NCBI GenBank assembly: GCA_963691655.1
Contig: OY829328.1
Span: 33,995,890-34,059,889 of the forward strand
Source: Toxonevra muliebris
Lineage: Eukaryota > Arthropoda > Insecta > Diptera > Pallopteridae
DNA length: 64,000 nt
Direction of reading: 5' to 3'
The notes under the pieces were generated by a model. That model was not told the origin of the DNA. It saw only the letters and a list, made by a program, of their open reading frames with translations, and did no database searches. Within the stretch, counting starts at the first letter, position 1. Each line of letters opens with the position of its first letter. Made by a program: the position numbers and the translations under genes. Shown one piece after another: positions 48,831 through 61,800 of the stretch.

Positions 48831-51829
48831 CAAAATTTCATAAAAATTATTGTGAAGTGCCCAAAACTAGAAAGCACATTTAGTTTCCGTTGATTTCAAC
48901 ATGAAGTTTCTCCCCATCAGAAGACGTTCATTTAAAAATGCAATTTAATTAATGAGATATTCATCTCAAATCCAATGAAAATTAGTCAATGGGTGCAATT
49001 CTAGCAAAAGTTCAAATACTATTAAACTCAATAGAAAACTATTAGATTATGGTAATGAGAAATTTTTATTTACATCACTACTTTCAACAGTCATTGGAGA
49101 AGCTATAGTAATATTTGCCGGCAGTTAAATCTAAAAGTTAACCCTTATAACCCACGGTCAGGTCAGACCTAAAGTTTTTCAACGACTTTTTGTATATAAA
49201 AAGTAAGAAGTATTCAACGTAGAAAGTTTTTTTTAGTTCCTGCGATAAGCACTGGTTTTCTGAATAATATAGTAAAATTTGAGACGAATCGGTTGAGTAG
49301 CTTTTGTTTTTTGTATCCCACCATGCAGAAAAATATAGTTTCGAGATAAATGAGTTCAAATTTCAGTCGGCCCTTTTACCTGCTTTTGCGCTCATATAAT
49401 ACAGAAATATTGATACAAAAATTTTACAGTATACTTTTAAAAGTCTATACTTTTAAATATAAAAAAATCAGTATTTTGAAAAATCTAGACCAGAAGGTAG
49501 CCTTAAATATAAGTGTGTTTTTCGATGTAAAAACTGTAGTTTTATTTCATTTTTCAAACGTGCAGTAACTTAACCAAAAAAACCGTAATTTTTTTTTTTC
49601 ATCAGTAATTTGAAATTATAAATGTAACAACACTGAGTAGCTGTGACAAGATTTTATCGCGGCTTGGCAATCAAAACCTTGAATATGATCGAAACTTACC
49701 CACTGCCAATTGTGGAAATAAATCAAGACCATGAGTAGCAGAAATGTATCAAAAATTCATTTTAAAGAAAAAGAAAGTCACAGTAATACTAATAGAAATT
49801 TATATATACTCCTCTAGACTTTATTTTTTTTAATTTTTAAACTCTTGCAAACCACCAGAATAGTGATGAGTTTGTATGAAATAGCCACGTGATAGCTGAT
49901 TCTTACCAAAGCAGTATCCTTAATTACCCGAATAGTAAAACACCAACAAAATAAAGAAATACTAGATAATAAAATTTAAAAACAGGTGTTTCTAGAGATG
50001 TTCACATGTTTTTGAAGGACCTTATGTCCTTGTTGTTCCCAAAAAAAATTATTTTTTTTTTATTTTTGAAAGTCCTCCGTATTACATTTTCAACGAGATC
50101 CATATTGTTAAATTACCATGCATACCAGGAGAGTTAGGAGGTCTTGAAAATTACTCTTTGGCGTATGTTCGAAAACTTTGAGTGTCCACTACAAGTAAAT
50201 AAAAAACCAATTTTTATTCATAAATCCTAAAATTTTATCTGAAATCAAAGCTTTATCTAAAATAATTTAAGTTGAAACCTGCTGGAATTACCCATATGGG
50301 TTTGGAAATAACATTTCATCACTGTACATATCTATGTATGGAAATACCAAATACATGGAATACAACATGCACACATACATAAATTACCATTATGTGATGC
50401 ATTGTGATATAAAAAGAAAAAATAACTAATAAACTTTTCAAATAAATTCTGGCTTTATGCGCTAACACATATGTACATACATGCGATCATCAGTATATCA
50501 GTCGATATAAACGCATATGTGCGTATGTGTGTATGAATACCAAACCACTTTTGACATCGATAAATTAAAAAATAAACTGATATAGCTATATAATACAGGA
50601 AAAAAGAAGAAAGGAAAGAGAGGCAATTCAAACACCTCACCCTACTGCTGAGTAAACATTCACCAATATACAAACACGCTCAACAGATTCATATATACTC
50701 GTTCAACCAAAAAAAAAAAAAAAAATTCATACACACACCCACTAACTACCCAATAAATTCTTATGCTTTTAATGTATCGCATTAAATTGTAATGAAAGTA
50801 AAAATGTAGTAGAGGTGCCAACTTAACGGACTGAGCAAGGACTAAATAAAGTGAGTGACTGACTTACTTACTTACACTTACCATACGTATAAAATAATGA
50901 CAGTGAACACCGTTAAAGTGAATTGAATTTTTTTTTTTTTTTTACTGAAACACTTACAAATAAATACGTACAAGTACGAGTATAAACCTACCCCTCACAC
51001 ATTCACACACATATACTAACACAAGTAATAAAAGTAATTTATGAAAATTACAAAACCATGAGGTATATACACTCACTCACACACTTGCATTCGGCAACTG
51101 TTACGTTGACATTTACGTCGTTTTCGCGGTTTTGTTTCGATATCCCATCATAATGTGTCATTGTTGTTGTTATTGTTGCTGTTGAGTTAAAAAGAAAATA
51201 AGTAAGCTCCAAAAATTTAATAAAAACCACTACCAAAAATGCGAACATAATGGCTGGCTTTATTGGCCAACACCACCCAACCAGTGGTAGTGTAACTTCG
51301 CGTCATAGGCTCACAACAACAGCAATAGTACAAAAAAAACTCACACACTTTGACGGCAACATATACATAAGACTACAACAATTCGCGGCGTTCGTTGCAT
51401 ATATCCGTGTATATCGCATGTGTTCGCGAAATTTCATCACTTTTTCTTTTTTGTTGTTTTGGTTTTTGGGTTATTCTACTCTATATTAAACGCTGTAGCC
51501 CAATATTTTTTGGTATATGTGTGTGTGTGTGTGTGTGCTTGCTGCTGGTGAAAAGATGAATCGATGTGAAATTTTAAAGCAATTTATCATCAGTCATTAA
51601 TGAATCAACCATCAATTTTTTTTTTTTTTTTTTTTTGCGTTGATAATTTTTTAATTTTCACACCCGGTTGAATTCTGTGAACATTTTTGGAAAACAATTT
51701 AACATTAATATGTAAGGTGGGAGAGTATAATGTGCAAGTTCGTTGTATTTAAGGTTGTATTTCATCCAAAGCTACTTAATTTTGGAATAATAAAACAATC
51801 TAATATAATTTAATACAAAAAATATCAAA
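48831..51829. other. dpr13 intron D-E, middle part
   Basis: No exon was recognised. TTAA-CCC at 49138-49144 has the look of a piggyBac-type end without a partner. GTGTGT repeats are at 51517-51537 and T-runs near 51620. The frame at 51250-51489 lacks any recognisable domain. Confidence 0.5.
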
Positions 51830-52600
51830 AGAAAGACGGAAAAGCGACAGAGGAAAACTGACAGAGAATCATAATAGTACAGAAAGGGCGAGAAAAAATG
51901 TGGTGAAAAAGGAATAGAAAGAAGAAAGGAAAGAAGAGGGATAAAAATACGGGAGAAGAAATGAGAGGAAAGGCAGTTAGAGAGAGAGAGAGAGAGAGGA
52001 AAGAGATAGGTTGGAATGCTACAGAATGAAAAGAAAAGTGAGACGGAAGCTAGTGGAAGAAGGTAGGTAGAGAGGCAAGAAAGGAGGAAGAGGGATAATA
52101 AAGCAAGGGGCGGGGGAAGCAATGGCAAAGAGTGAGAAAGCATATAGCGATGCGAAAACGAGTGAGAGGAAAAAACGGAAAAAGTGACAGCAAGGGGTAG
52201 AACAATGGAGAAAAGATACAGAGAGAAGAGAATAAATGGCAGGGATTGAAGGAAAGAGCACGAAACCAGTGTGAACGAGAGCAGGCAGCTAAAGGGGAAA
52301 AAAGGGAAAAGTGTTGGAGAGATAGAAAACAGTTTAAAGCGAAGAGAGAGGAGAAAGAAAGAGGCAGAGATATTGAGCAAAGGGAAAGTGAAAGTCGGAG
52401 AGCGAAAGCCAGAAGACACAGAGCAGGGGCTAGAGAACCAGGCTATAACAGTGGAAACTGAAAGGAACAAGAAACTGAAGTAACTAAAGGGAACGAAAGA
52501 GAAAAAGGCAAAGGGGAATAGAGTGGAAAGAGATTGAGACCATGAAAGTAGATAGTTAGGTAGAAAAACCGAGTGGGAGAAAGTGAGGAATCAGATCTCA
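51830..52600. repeat. 770-bp polypurine (GA-rich) tract
   Basis: The + strand is mostly A and G (GAGAGAGAGAGAGAGGAAAG near 51980, then GGAAAGAGATAGG) with few pyrimidines. The minus-strand open frame, rich in Ser, Leu and Phe, is produced by the opposite polypyrimidine strand. No gene is claimed. Confidence 0.8.
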
Positions 52601-52839
52601 GTTTTAAAAACTTTAGTTCTCTAATTTCTATTACAGGGGTATACAATTTTTTAATTAACTCAAGCTTTGAGTTCCAATGATCTGAGATTTCCCGAGTTGA
52701 TCATATACCAATAGTCACTCTAATGTACACACATATATAATTATGAATCACTTTTCCTATCTACTTTTTTCTCGATTATGTAAACAAAGCTGTTTAGTGA
52801 ACACCGCTCACCTGAAATAGTTCACACAGTCGAGCAGCA

Positions 52840-53283
52840 GTGGACACACATTTTTTTTTTTGTATAAAGTTTATTTGCCAAGTTATGGGGTTTTAAAGAA
52901 TTGACGTAATTGAAATATGGATTTTTCAAAAGTAATTTTTAGAACCAAATAAATTTGCAATAAAATATTGAACATGGTAATTTAAATAGGAAATTTACTG
53001 TTCTTTTCAATTATAGAATCAGACCGGAAATTAAATTTTTTTTTATGCACCAAACCGGAAGTCAAAGTTTAAAATCAGAATTTTAATAACCCTTCAAAAC
53101 AACAAATTTTATTTTTCGAAATCTAGCTTCAAGTATTTAAATAATATCCTTAAAATTTCAAAATGGGATCTGCATTACTGTGTGTGCATATTCATATTTT
53201 CTACAGGTTTAAATAGGCCGAATTTCAACGAATTTCAGAATCTTACTTTTTTTTGGTTGTCCGCTTCACATGAAATGCCTCAA
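52840..53283. mobile_element. partial copy of foldback element 1
   Basis: It matches the left arm of the 12.4-kb element from its GTGGACACACA segment through CAATAAAATATTGAACATGG and GAATCAGACCGGAAATTAAA, then jumps to the right terminal CCGCTTCACATGAAATGCCT. The left terminus is missing. It retains the segment absent from the right arm at 13 kb, so it helps define the full unit. Confidence 0.8.
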
Positions 53284-53756
53284 ATGCTATATTGAAGAAA
53301 ACCCGTCTAAAGATTTGTAGGTATTACTTTGTATACCTTATTCACGCCCAGTTGGAAGAAACGTTATAGCTTAACAAAATATTCTCAAAAGATGGTAGTG
53401 TTAAACAAAAAAAAAATAAAAATATTTGTTTTAAAATGATGACCTCATATTTAATTTTGGTTACATTTGATGAAATATAATCACGAAACCAGAAGAGGAG
53501 ACTTCAGCTTAGATATCAAGCAAAATACTACAAAATAGTTTATATAATTGTATTGTGATAGTATAAGAAGAAGAAAAGGTATTTTCCCGATGAGCTTCCT
53601 AATCCCGGTGGCATTAAAAAGCATTTACAATGAAATTTTCGTAAAGAAGGTACTTGAATTCAGTCCAGACTGTCCTGCTTCTACATACAAGTCAGAAATA
53701 TTAGTTGGTTTGAGTGAGAGATTGCTGAAAGACAAAAAACTATCCCATGATTTGAT

Positions 53757-54330
53757 TTGGCTGGCAATGGCAAACTTTAAGAAAAAAAAATTGCTCATAA
53801 AAAGCTATTCACTTCGCCGTTTGGATTGGGCATAAAACTGTAGGTCCCTTCTATTTGTTTGCAACAAGCATGTGTAGATATGTATCCAAATGAAGATTTA
53901 AATTGCACATCACTCATATGCATATTTTATGTAGGGGGGTTGTGGTCACACAAGTGGATACACTACACAGTAGCTATTTCAAATGAAAATATATACCTAA
54001 GATAACAGCTTAAGAAAGTTACGAGATTTAAGTAAAAATCAGTCGCTAAATTGATCGTCTTAGTGAGGAAAAACTTTTTCTTTGTTTTGTTTTTTTGAAT
54101 TAGAAAAAAACTATAGTCACCGTAGTTTACTGGTTAGTATGTTGGACTACTACGCAGAGGAGCCCGTTTTCATATCTCGGCATCCTCAAAAAATCAAAAA
54201 TAAAAATTAAAAATTTTCCTACACGTCACCACCTCTTGGCTGGCAATAGCAACCTTTAAGAAAAAAAATTGCTCATAAAAAACTTTTCACTTCTCCGTTT
54301 GGATTTGGCATAAAACTGTAGGTCCCTTCT
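53757..54330. repeat. direct repeat pair of about 100 bp
   Basis: CTTGGCTGGCAATAGCAACC at about 54235, through CATAAAACTGTAGGTCCCTT (about 54310), matches 53757-53850 with about nine in ten bases by eye. The copies are about 475 bp apart. A tRNA-like sequence lies upstream of the second copy. The open frame 53548-53835 runs into the first copy and is not recognised. Confidence 0.7.
54116..54186 (+). repeat. tRNA-like segment, possible SINE head
   Basis: GTCACCGTAGTTTACTGGTT resembles the 5' half of a tRNA-Val or tRNA-Glu with an A-box. A degraded B-box region CCCGTTTTCATATCTCGGC follows. The stems do not pair properly. It directly precedes the repeated block at 54235. Confidence 0.4.
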
Positions 54331-54831
54331 ATATAACTCACACAACATGAATGGATGCGAAAACACTTAGTTTAGGCTCATGGGCTGTACTAATAGTATG
54401 TCCAACTTACATGCACTTCATCTATAGATATAATTCTTACTTTATTTAATTTTAAGTTTATTATATTATATTACATACTTTGTATTTATTCATTTTATCG
54501 TTTAAGAAACTAAAAGCATTTTCTTAAAACAAGCATTTTGAAATATGAAGATATTTATTTGCATTGAGCTTATTCTAATAAGCTCCTAATAATTTGGAGA
54601 ACTTGAAGATAATAATAAGTAAATATTGGCTATGTTTATGTAAAAGTTTTCCCAATTGAAATTAATCATAAATGTTGGATTTAATTTACATATGTGTGAA
54701 TATATGTGTGTCTAAAATTACTCAAAGCATATTTATCGTAATAAGATAACACAATAAAAGGATTCTTAATTAAATTTTCGAATTATAAATTCCAATATTT
54801 ACTTACATTCATTTTCCTTGTATATTTATAG

Positions 54832-54977
54832 GTGATAATCCAGCAGCGATGTATCATGGACATGTGGGTTCATCAACAAAATCATATCAGACGCATTTGC
54901 ATTGCATAATGGTTATTATTGCGATGGCCTATCGAATATTACACACGCATTGGCATATTCAAAATATAATTGTGTAA
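54832..54977 (+). CDS. dpr13: dpr13-like terminal exon E with stop codon
   Basis: The acceptor is tatttatag. The split codon gives Gly, then DNPAAMYHGHVGSSTK and on to a TAA stop at 54975-54977 (47 full codons). The segment CIMVIIAMAYRIL is a short hydrophobic stretch near the C-terminus. In Dpr proteins such a tail serves as a membrane anchor or GPI-attachment signal; which of the two cannot be decided here. There is no cytoplasmic domain. The five exons together give 215 in-frame residues. The preceding intron is about 11.4 kb. Confidence 0.88.
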
Positions 54978-55131
54978 ATATAAATTTAAGTAGTATGTAC
55001 TCTACATCCTCGCCCCTTCATAACCCCGATTCATACTTCAATCCCCTAAATTCAACACAAACTCACACACATTTATGTATTATAATAACTATAAAGCATA
55101 ACAACAACAACAAGTAAACAAATTAAATAAA
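54978..55131 (+). promoter_or_regulatory. dpr13-like 3' UTR with candidate poly(A) signal
   Basis: After the stop codon there is an AT- and CA-rich stretch with an AATAAA hexamer at about 55126-55131. Further AAATAAATA-type signals occur near 55443. The true cleavage site cannot be chosen from sequence alone. The fly 3' UTR may extend well past this first signal. Confidence 0.4.
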
Positions 55132-57715
55132 ATATATTATCTACTCTATAATTCAAGATAAAAAGGTTCACACGCTCCTCCCTTCCCCTTTAATCCTTTC
55201 CTTTCAACCGCATAAACATAACCTAAAATTTAAAATAAGTAATTAAGTACATATATTTAGTAAGTAGTTATGATATTTAATTGTAAGTACTCGTAAGTTA
55301 ATGGTACTGATGGTTAGTTTAAATTTTTGAAAATAATTTGAGTATGGAAAGAAATCAAAATTCATTAAAAAAATAAGAAAAGCATTTATCAAATTTGTTA
55401 AATTAAATCAATACTATGTGTAACAAAATTGTTAAAATATTAAATAAATATAATGATCTATTTTTTTTAAGTTGTAATTAAAAGCAGTTTCAAATTTAGC
55501 TGGAGAAATCATTATTCCAATCAGTCTGAATGTACAAACATTATTTTAAATCACAAAGAAACCAAAAATGGAAAGAAAGAAATACAATATGTAATTAAAT
55601 TTTCATACCAAAGTGTATAACTATTATTATTTTGTTGAAGCCTTAAAAAGGATAGAACTTGACTGGAAACGAAAAAATTACACCGACCTGCGAGATTTTT
55701 TATTACTGAAAACAAGCAGCGGTATTTTATTTGTATTTGTGTACTAAATCCGAATCAGAATTTTGTGAAATACTAACTTAACAGTGCGATCGGTTTTGAT
55801 CATTTTCTACCGTTTATAAAAACCAGAAACTTTTTTTTACAATTTTTTTTTATTTATTTTGGTGAAAAATATTACATATTTTTCTCTTAATTTTTTATCC
55901 CATCCATAAAATCATTAGAATTTGCATAAATTATATCCTAAATGATGCCAATTTTAGATTTTTCCACCATTTCTAAAATCAAGACACAAATTTTTAAATC
56001 CGTTTTATCATTTTCGATATAAACAGCATTTATTTAGGTTTTAAAATTTTTGATAAGATCATGAAATACACTACAATTTGGCATAGAATGGGCCGAACAA
56101 ACATTTTTACCCCAAACTGGAAAAACTAGTAAAAAATTATCCAAAATTATTACAAAATATTCAAAATCACAGGTCTGGCATAATTGGAAAACTTTTGCAT
56201 CCTCATTCGGGTTTAGATCAGAACTATGCACAGAAAAGTTTAATTTCGCAGGACTATGTTGTCATTTGTATGTATAATATACATTACATATATATATGAA
56301 TACGAATGAATTTAATTATTGATGCAAATCTATTTAAAATTTCATGTAAAATTTTTATTTTAGTATACATATATCGTATATTTTATGAATATTAAAATAG
56401 TTTTATTTTACTTATAAGAAAACCAAACTGAAAATTTTGAGGAGGTTGTAAAATGCATTCATAAATTTTACTATTTTAAAACGTTTACTATACCTATTTA
56501 TTGAGGGGTCCAGAAGGAGTTATGAAGGACCTAGCTTCTTCCAAAAACGTGTATTCTTATAGCCATTACAAGTATTTTTTCAGCGTAACAGTTCATTACA
56601 TAGGATGATTCGTAGTTACATACAGATTTTTAACACATATTTTTTCGATCAAGCTGGGTACAAAAGTGTATGGGAGTTTTTACAGATTTAGCTGTATTAT
56701 TGGAGTGACATTATTAGCAATCCATAGGGTCGAAATTATCTGTGTCAAATTTAGGCACGAAAGAAATTTTGTTTTTGTTGAAAATAATCTCACAATGATC
56801 AAATTTCCTAACTTCATAATGGCGTAGAATTTTGTATGAAGAATGAGGGAATTTATAACAAATGAGAGAATACGACATCAAATAAGAAACCTTGTGAATT
56901 GCCCAAGTAAGTTATTTCGATTTATAACAAAAAAAATTTAATTTAAAAATTTTCAAATAACGAACTGTTATGCAGACTAGCTGCAATGGGGGAAAAAAAC
57001 AACAACATAAGTGTATAGAACGGTAGTGATAGTTTCTTTCAATATCTCTATTTAGTGAAGATATTTGGAATCAAATCCATAATTCTGGGTTATGATTTCA
57101 AATATTAGTAGCTTATATAGGATATTGAAAGATTAAGAACTACCACTAAGATCACTGATGAGGAATTGTGGCGGATTCCGAAACGGCCGTCTGATTTGCC
57201 CGTCTCTATATACATTGTTGTTGTGATGACTACATTTGTTCATTAACCTGTTTATATATAACTTCAAATAACGAAATTGACATAAACTTAAGTCATGACT
57301 TTGAAAATTAACCTCTAGACTTAATTTTCATAGTCTCATAAAAAGCTATCATGAAAAAAAATTTAAGTTATTCACTAATTTTTTTTGAGAAAATATACAG
57401 TTTTGTTCTTTATTGTTCCTGTGTTTTACCATACTCTAAGGTTTGATGCACTATAACCCAAATTAAATAGCTGAATCTAATAAAAAATTATAGAATACTC
57501 ATGTACTTTTTTGCTTTTCTTGAGTTAAGAAATATGGATGTGAAAAAAAATTTGTATGAATATCTAAATCAGTCATGTATACTAAAGAAATAAAATCTGA
57601 AAATTTCTGATTTTTTTAAAAATTTATGAAGATTTTTCGTTTCCTTTTTAATTCCAAAACTATCTTAATCATATTTTTAAACTAAGGTTTTTTGTAACAA
57701 TTTCGGTTTGTTTTA
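55132..57715. other. downstream AT-rich intergenic or 3' UTR sequence
   Basis: No exon was recognised. The stretch near 57160-57215 (GGCGGATTCCGAAACGGCCG) is GC-richer, but I could not assign it. Confidence 0.5.
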
Positions 57716-57900
57716 GGCTTGCATTTTTGTCTAGATTTGGTCAGAGTTTTGGTGTAAATATTGATCTCAACTTTCCTCTGAATTTTTCTCTAAATTTTTC
57801 TCTAAATTTTTCTCTACATTTTTGTCGAAATTTTAATTAGATTTTGGACAAATTCCAAATTTGTAACTAGTTTTTTATGTTTAGTTGTTTTGGCTGAGTT
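57716..57900. repeat. short minisatellite, 12-bp unit CTAAATTTTTCT
   Basis: Four consecutive 12-bp units (TCTGAATTTTTC, TCTAAATTTTTC twice, TCTACATTTTTG) lie at 57776-57823, in a wider GTCTAGATTTGGTCAGAG-type context. The wider sequence is the reverse-strand counterpart of the 48.2-kb motif. Confidence 0.6.
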
Positions 57901-58434
57901 ATTGGTCTAATAATCGTTCTAGAATATAGCAGAATCAGCCCTCCCCTGACTTCTAATAATACAAATCCATCGAAAGGAAAAAGGAATTTTTTCTAGTCGA
58001 TGAAAAATAATAACAATTCGGATATATCATTGCAAGTCATAACTGAAAGGCGCTTCCGTCTAATTGGGTTTTTATTAGGGCCTTGATTTGATTAATTCTT
58101 GCCGAATATTAAACTAATAAATCAGTCTCGTTGTAATTCGTATAAAGTGTACTTTCTCTTACGGGACTGAAAAATATGTCCGCTTAAAAGGAAAATGTTG
58201 GAGAAACGAAAAAACTAGAGCATTTTATTACAAAAATTCATCATCAGAAAACAAAATTATAATTGTGTGTATAACTTGAAAACGGTAGATTTACAATTGA
58301 AATCGTAACTTATACTGAATCACATCTGGCAATACTGTAACTACTTTAATTTTTAAGTTGTTTATATAGCTTCTGTTTTGATTACTTATCAATTGGCCAA
58401 AGTGTAAACAACATAAACTTTTTGCGCTACAAAC

Positions 58435-58800
58435 ATGTCAGCAGATGTGCCAAATAAACAGCATTTGCGGGAAGTTTTGCCTTTCTTCTTTGATTTGAAA
58501 AAAGTGCTGCCGGAAAGTTTTCGATTGCTGTCGGAATTTTACTATGAATAAATGTACTCCATTGATTAAAACATGTGAATTCTGGTTTAGACTAGAGTAG
58601 AGATTTTGACACGAAAATCCAGGAACTCCCTGGCCAAGTAAAGAAGTTCGGAGATGAAGACTCGTGTCAAATGCAAGGGGAACTCGCAATAACATTGGGA
58701 GTTACTTAAACAGCAATTTTCAAGAGACTGAAATTACTTAGGTTCATTCAAAAGGAAGCAAACAGTGTGCCATATGGAGTACCGAAAATAGTGTAACTGT
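58435..58800 (+). pseudogene. mariner transposase N-terminal fragment
   Basis: The ATG at 58435 opens MSADVPNKQHLREVLPFFFD and continues LKKVLPESFRLLSEFYYE to a stop. Later frames give KKFGDEDSCQMQGELAITLG and KRLKLLRFIQKEANSVPYG. This order (first helix-turn-helix, linker, second helix-turn-helix, 'VPY.') is the N-terminal DNA-binding half of a mariner transposase. There are several stops and frameshifts and no catalytic domain, so it is dead. Confidence 0.8.
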
Positions 58801-61800
58801 TCGCGTAAGAGGTAAATTATTTTCCTTATGTGTTTCAAAGTAGTGTCCACGTCCTGTTATAAGGAGTTGCTCCTATAAGAAAGAAAAGGGTACATAATGC
58901 CTAAGAAATGTTTTTGGTTATCAAAAAGTGCCCCTTTAAAAGAGGTGTCAATTTAAGGAGGATGTCGTTTATCTCCTTCTATTCTATTACTGGGCTTTTT
59001 AACTATGATTATGAGCTTTAATCTTACAAAATACTAGTCAGTTAGGTCTGTCTTTTTGCAATTGTAGAGTAGAAAAATCTCCAGACCTTCTAAGTCTATG
59101 CCTTAAATTAAATAAGTTTTAGAGTTGAATTGGCAGAATTCAGGCCTAAAATTTAGTACTAAAATTTATATCACAAGCAATGACTCATGAATTGTTATTT
59201 TAGTGGTTTGTTTGCAGTTTGATACCTATGATTAAGTTATTTGCAAATTTTATATTTTTGGCCAGCAAAATAATCTTTTTTACTTTTATTTTTTTTATTT
59301 AATTTTTTTTTTTGGTTGGCTCAAGTAAATTTCTATTTGCCTCAAATAATAATTTTAAAAATTTTTATTTCTCCAGTTGCTGTTGATATTTAGAAAAATA
59401 CTTTTATTGCATATGAGCGTGTATGAATATTAAAAATATAAAACAATCAATGTATAACTGGATTAAAAAAATATATATAATAAATACACATAAATAACAT
59501 TTCAATTAATAAATAAATAATAATAATTATTATAATTAACAACTCAATACCAAAGTTATTTGCGTAAATGCAAAAAAAAAAATATATATAATATTAAAAA
59601 TCAATATTATTTTATAATAGTTTTAAGTAAAATACCCTAACCATAAAAACAAAATCAAAAAAAGGAAAAAAAATACAAAGAAAAAAAAAATACTAATTAT
59701 TTATTTTTTACCCATAAAAACAAAAAAAAAAAACTTTTAACTGTGAACATTTAAATTAATAAATAATAACAATAAATTAAAACAATACTTAAGTAATTTA
59801 AAAAATTTGTACATAAATTCAATAAAAAATTTAAAATATTTTACATTTACAATTCATGAAAACAAGAAGAAGAAATATGTGTAGTTAAATGTAAAAATTG
59901 AAAAACTAATGTAAGTACAATAAATTATAATTATGAACAAAAAACAAAAGAAAATTTAAAATAATAATAAAAAAGAAGTATTAATAAATAAAATATGCGC
60001 TTTTAATTTATACTACTAAATGGTTAGTTTTGCAAATTGCAATTAAATGAAGCTTTATTTCCGTTTCCGTTCAATTTTGTGTGTTATTCTTTTTTTATAT
60101 AAATTAGCTTGTTCTACTTATGACATACTCCCACAAGCCTTCCTACTTTCACTCTTAACGTATTTAATTATAACATACGCAGCTTATATAATTTCTCGAG
60201 TTGCAACTCACAGCAGCACTAGCAGCAGCCATTTATAGTGGAGCTTATTGAATTTTAATCCTCTTGAGTTTTATAGACAATTGCTTTAGTTTATTTTAGA
60301 TTTAAATGTAATACTCTTTTCTTTTCATTCTCTTTTGCATTTACTGTTGCCTTGCCTTCATAGCATTGCAGCATCATGGCATTTACTTTACCAGCAGCAT
60401 CAATTTTCCATTGTCGGCTTTAACATCGTCGTCATTAACATCATCGTCTTCATCATCATCATCACCATTACAACATATTGTGTCTTGTCTCTTTTCAGTT
60501 GCTAGCCACCCACCTCCGTTTTAGCTAAATTTCGCACAGCGTCGCATTTATTTTCTATGCACCATTTCCATTTACTTGCTTCTTCTGCTTCGCTTAGTTA
60601 TTTGTAAAATGTTATTTAATTTTTGATTCCATGAAAATTATTTTTTTTTTTTTTTTGTTCTTCTGCAATTGCATTAAATTGCAAGCTTCTTTCTTAGAAA
60701 ATACAAAAAAATAAAAAGGATTATTACTACAATTCACAGTCATCTTCTCTGTCTTCGCATTTCAGGATGGAAGGAGTTTCGCATCATTTGTACTTGATTC
60801 TTCTCTCCGAAAGGAAAAAGTGTAGTAGAAGTGGAAAGAAACGAGTACTTTACCTACATATATCTTCTTTGATTACTGGCATTTGTCTTCCACTACACAA
60901 ATAATGCAATGTCAAATTGAAAAAATATGCAGCAGTTGGTTTAGGTCTTCTTCAGTGTTTCTGATTTGACTGTCTGACTTGTAGATATAGCTATTTAAAG
61001 CACCATACTACATCAAAAAAAAAAAGAAAGAAAAATATCTCTATGACCCAAATCTCAACCATAAAATTAAAAAACTAAAGTTCAGTTATTTACTATATTC
61101 ATAAATGAAATTTTTTACACAACTTTAAGTAGTTAAATTCAACAACGAATGATTTAAATTCATTCATTACAAAATAATAGTGGAGATTAAAAATATATTT
61201 TATTATATATTTACTTTATGCAACACTCTCATCAAATTTTAATCCAATTATTTATTTTATTTTTTGTCTTTAAATGGAAATGGCCCATAGAAATTGCCAG
61301 CCTTGACTTTAGTATTATTCAGATTTCTTATAAGTAGGTGGAGTAACACTGCACAGTGGTCGAACTTGTATGGAATGAGCAGCCAAAAATACTGCCAGTT
61401 AAGATAGAAACGTGAAACTTTGATTATGGCTTTAAAACAATGTCAAAATTATTATATGAAAAAATGGGCAAGGTTGAACACCTGCACCTACTACCCCCTT
61501 CTACCCCATATAAGCAAAAAATTAAAAAAAAAAAAAAATGTACTCAATTTGTTTTTCAAATATAACACGTTTTGAATAAGATTGAGTTTTACAAAATAGG
61601 AAAATTAACAATTCAAATAAAAAAATAATAAAACTGATAAATGTTATTCCAACAAATCAAAAACAAATTTTAATATGGTAATCTTCGCCATCCCATTATA
61701 AAAGGATCCGAACTTTAAAGTCAACGAATCAAATTCGTATTAGTTGAAACAGAACCAAAACACCGCACAAAAAGTTGCAGTTGAACAGCAGAAAGCAGAA

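Noticed and set aside
51250..51489. 79-codon frame starting MAGFIGQHHP
   Set aside because: No recognisable domain, lies inside a dpr13 intron among microsatellites.
51772..52470. 232-codon minus-strand frame
   Set aside because: Ser/Leu/Phe-rich product of the polypyrimidine strand of a GA-rich tract; no domain.
53548..53835. 95-codon frame of mixed composition
   Set aside because: Its 3' part is the duplicated repeat block at 54.2 kb; likely repeat-derived, no domain recognised.
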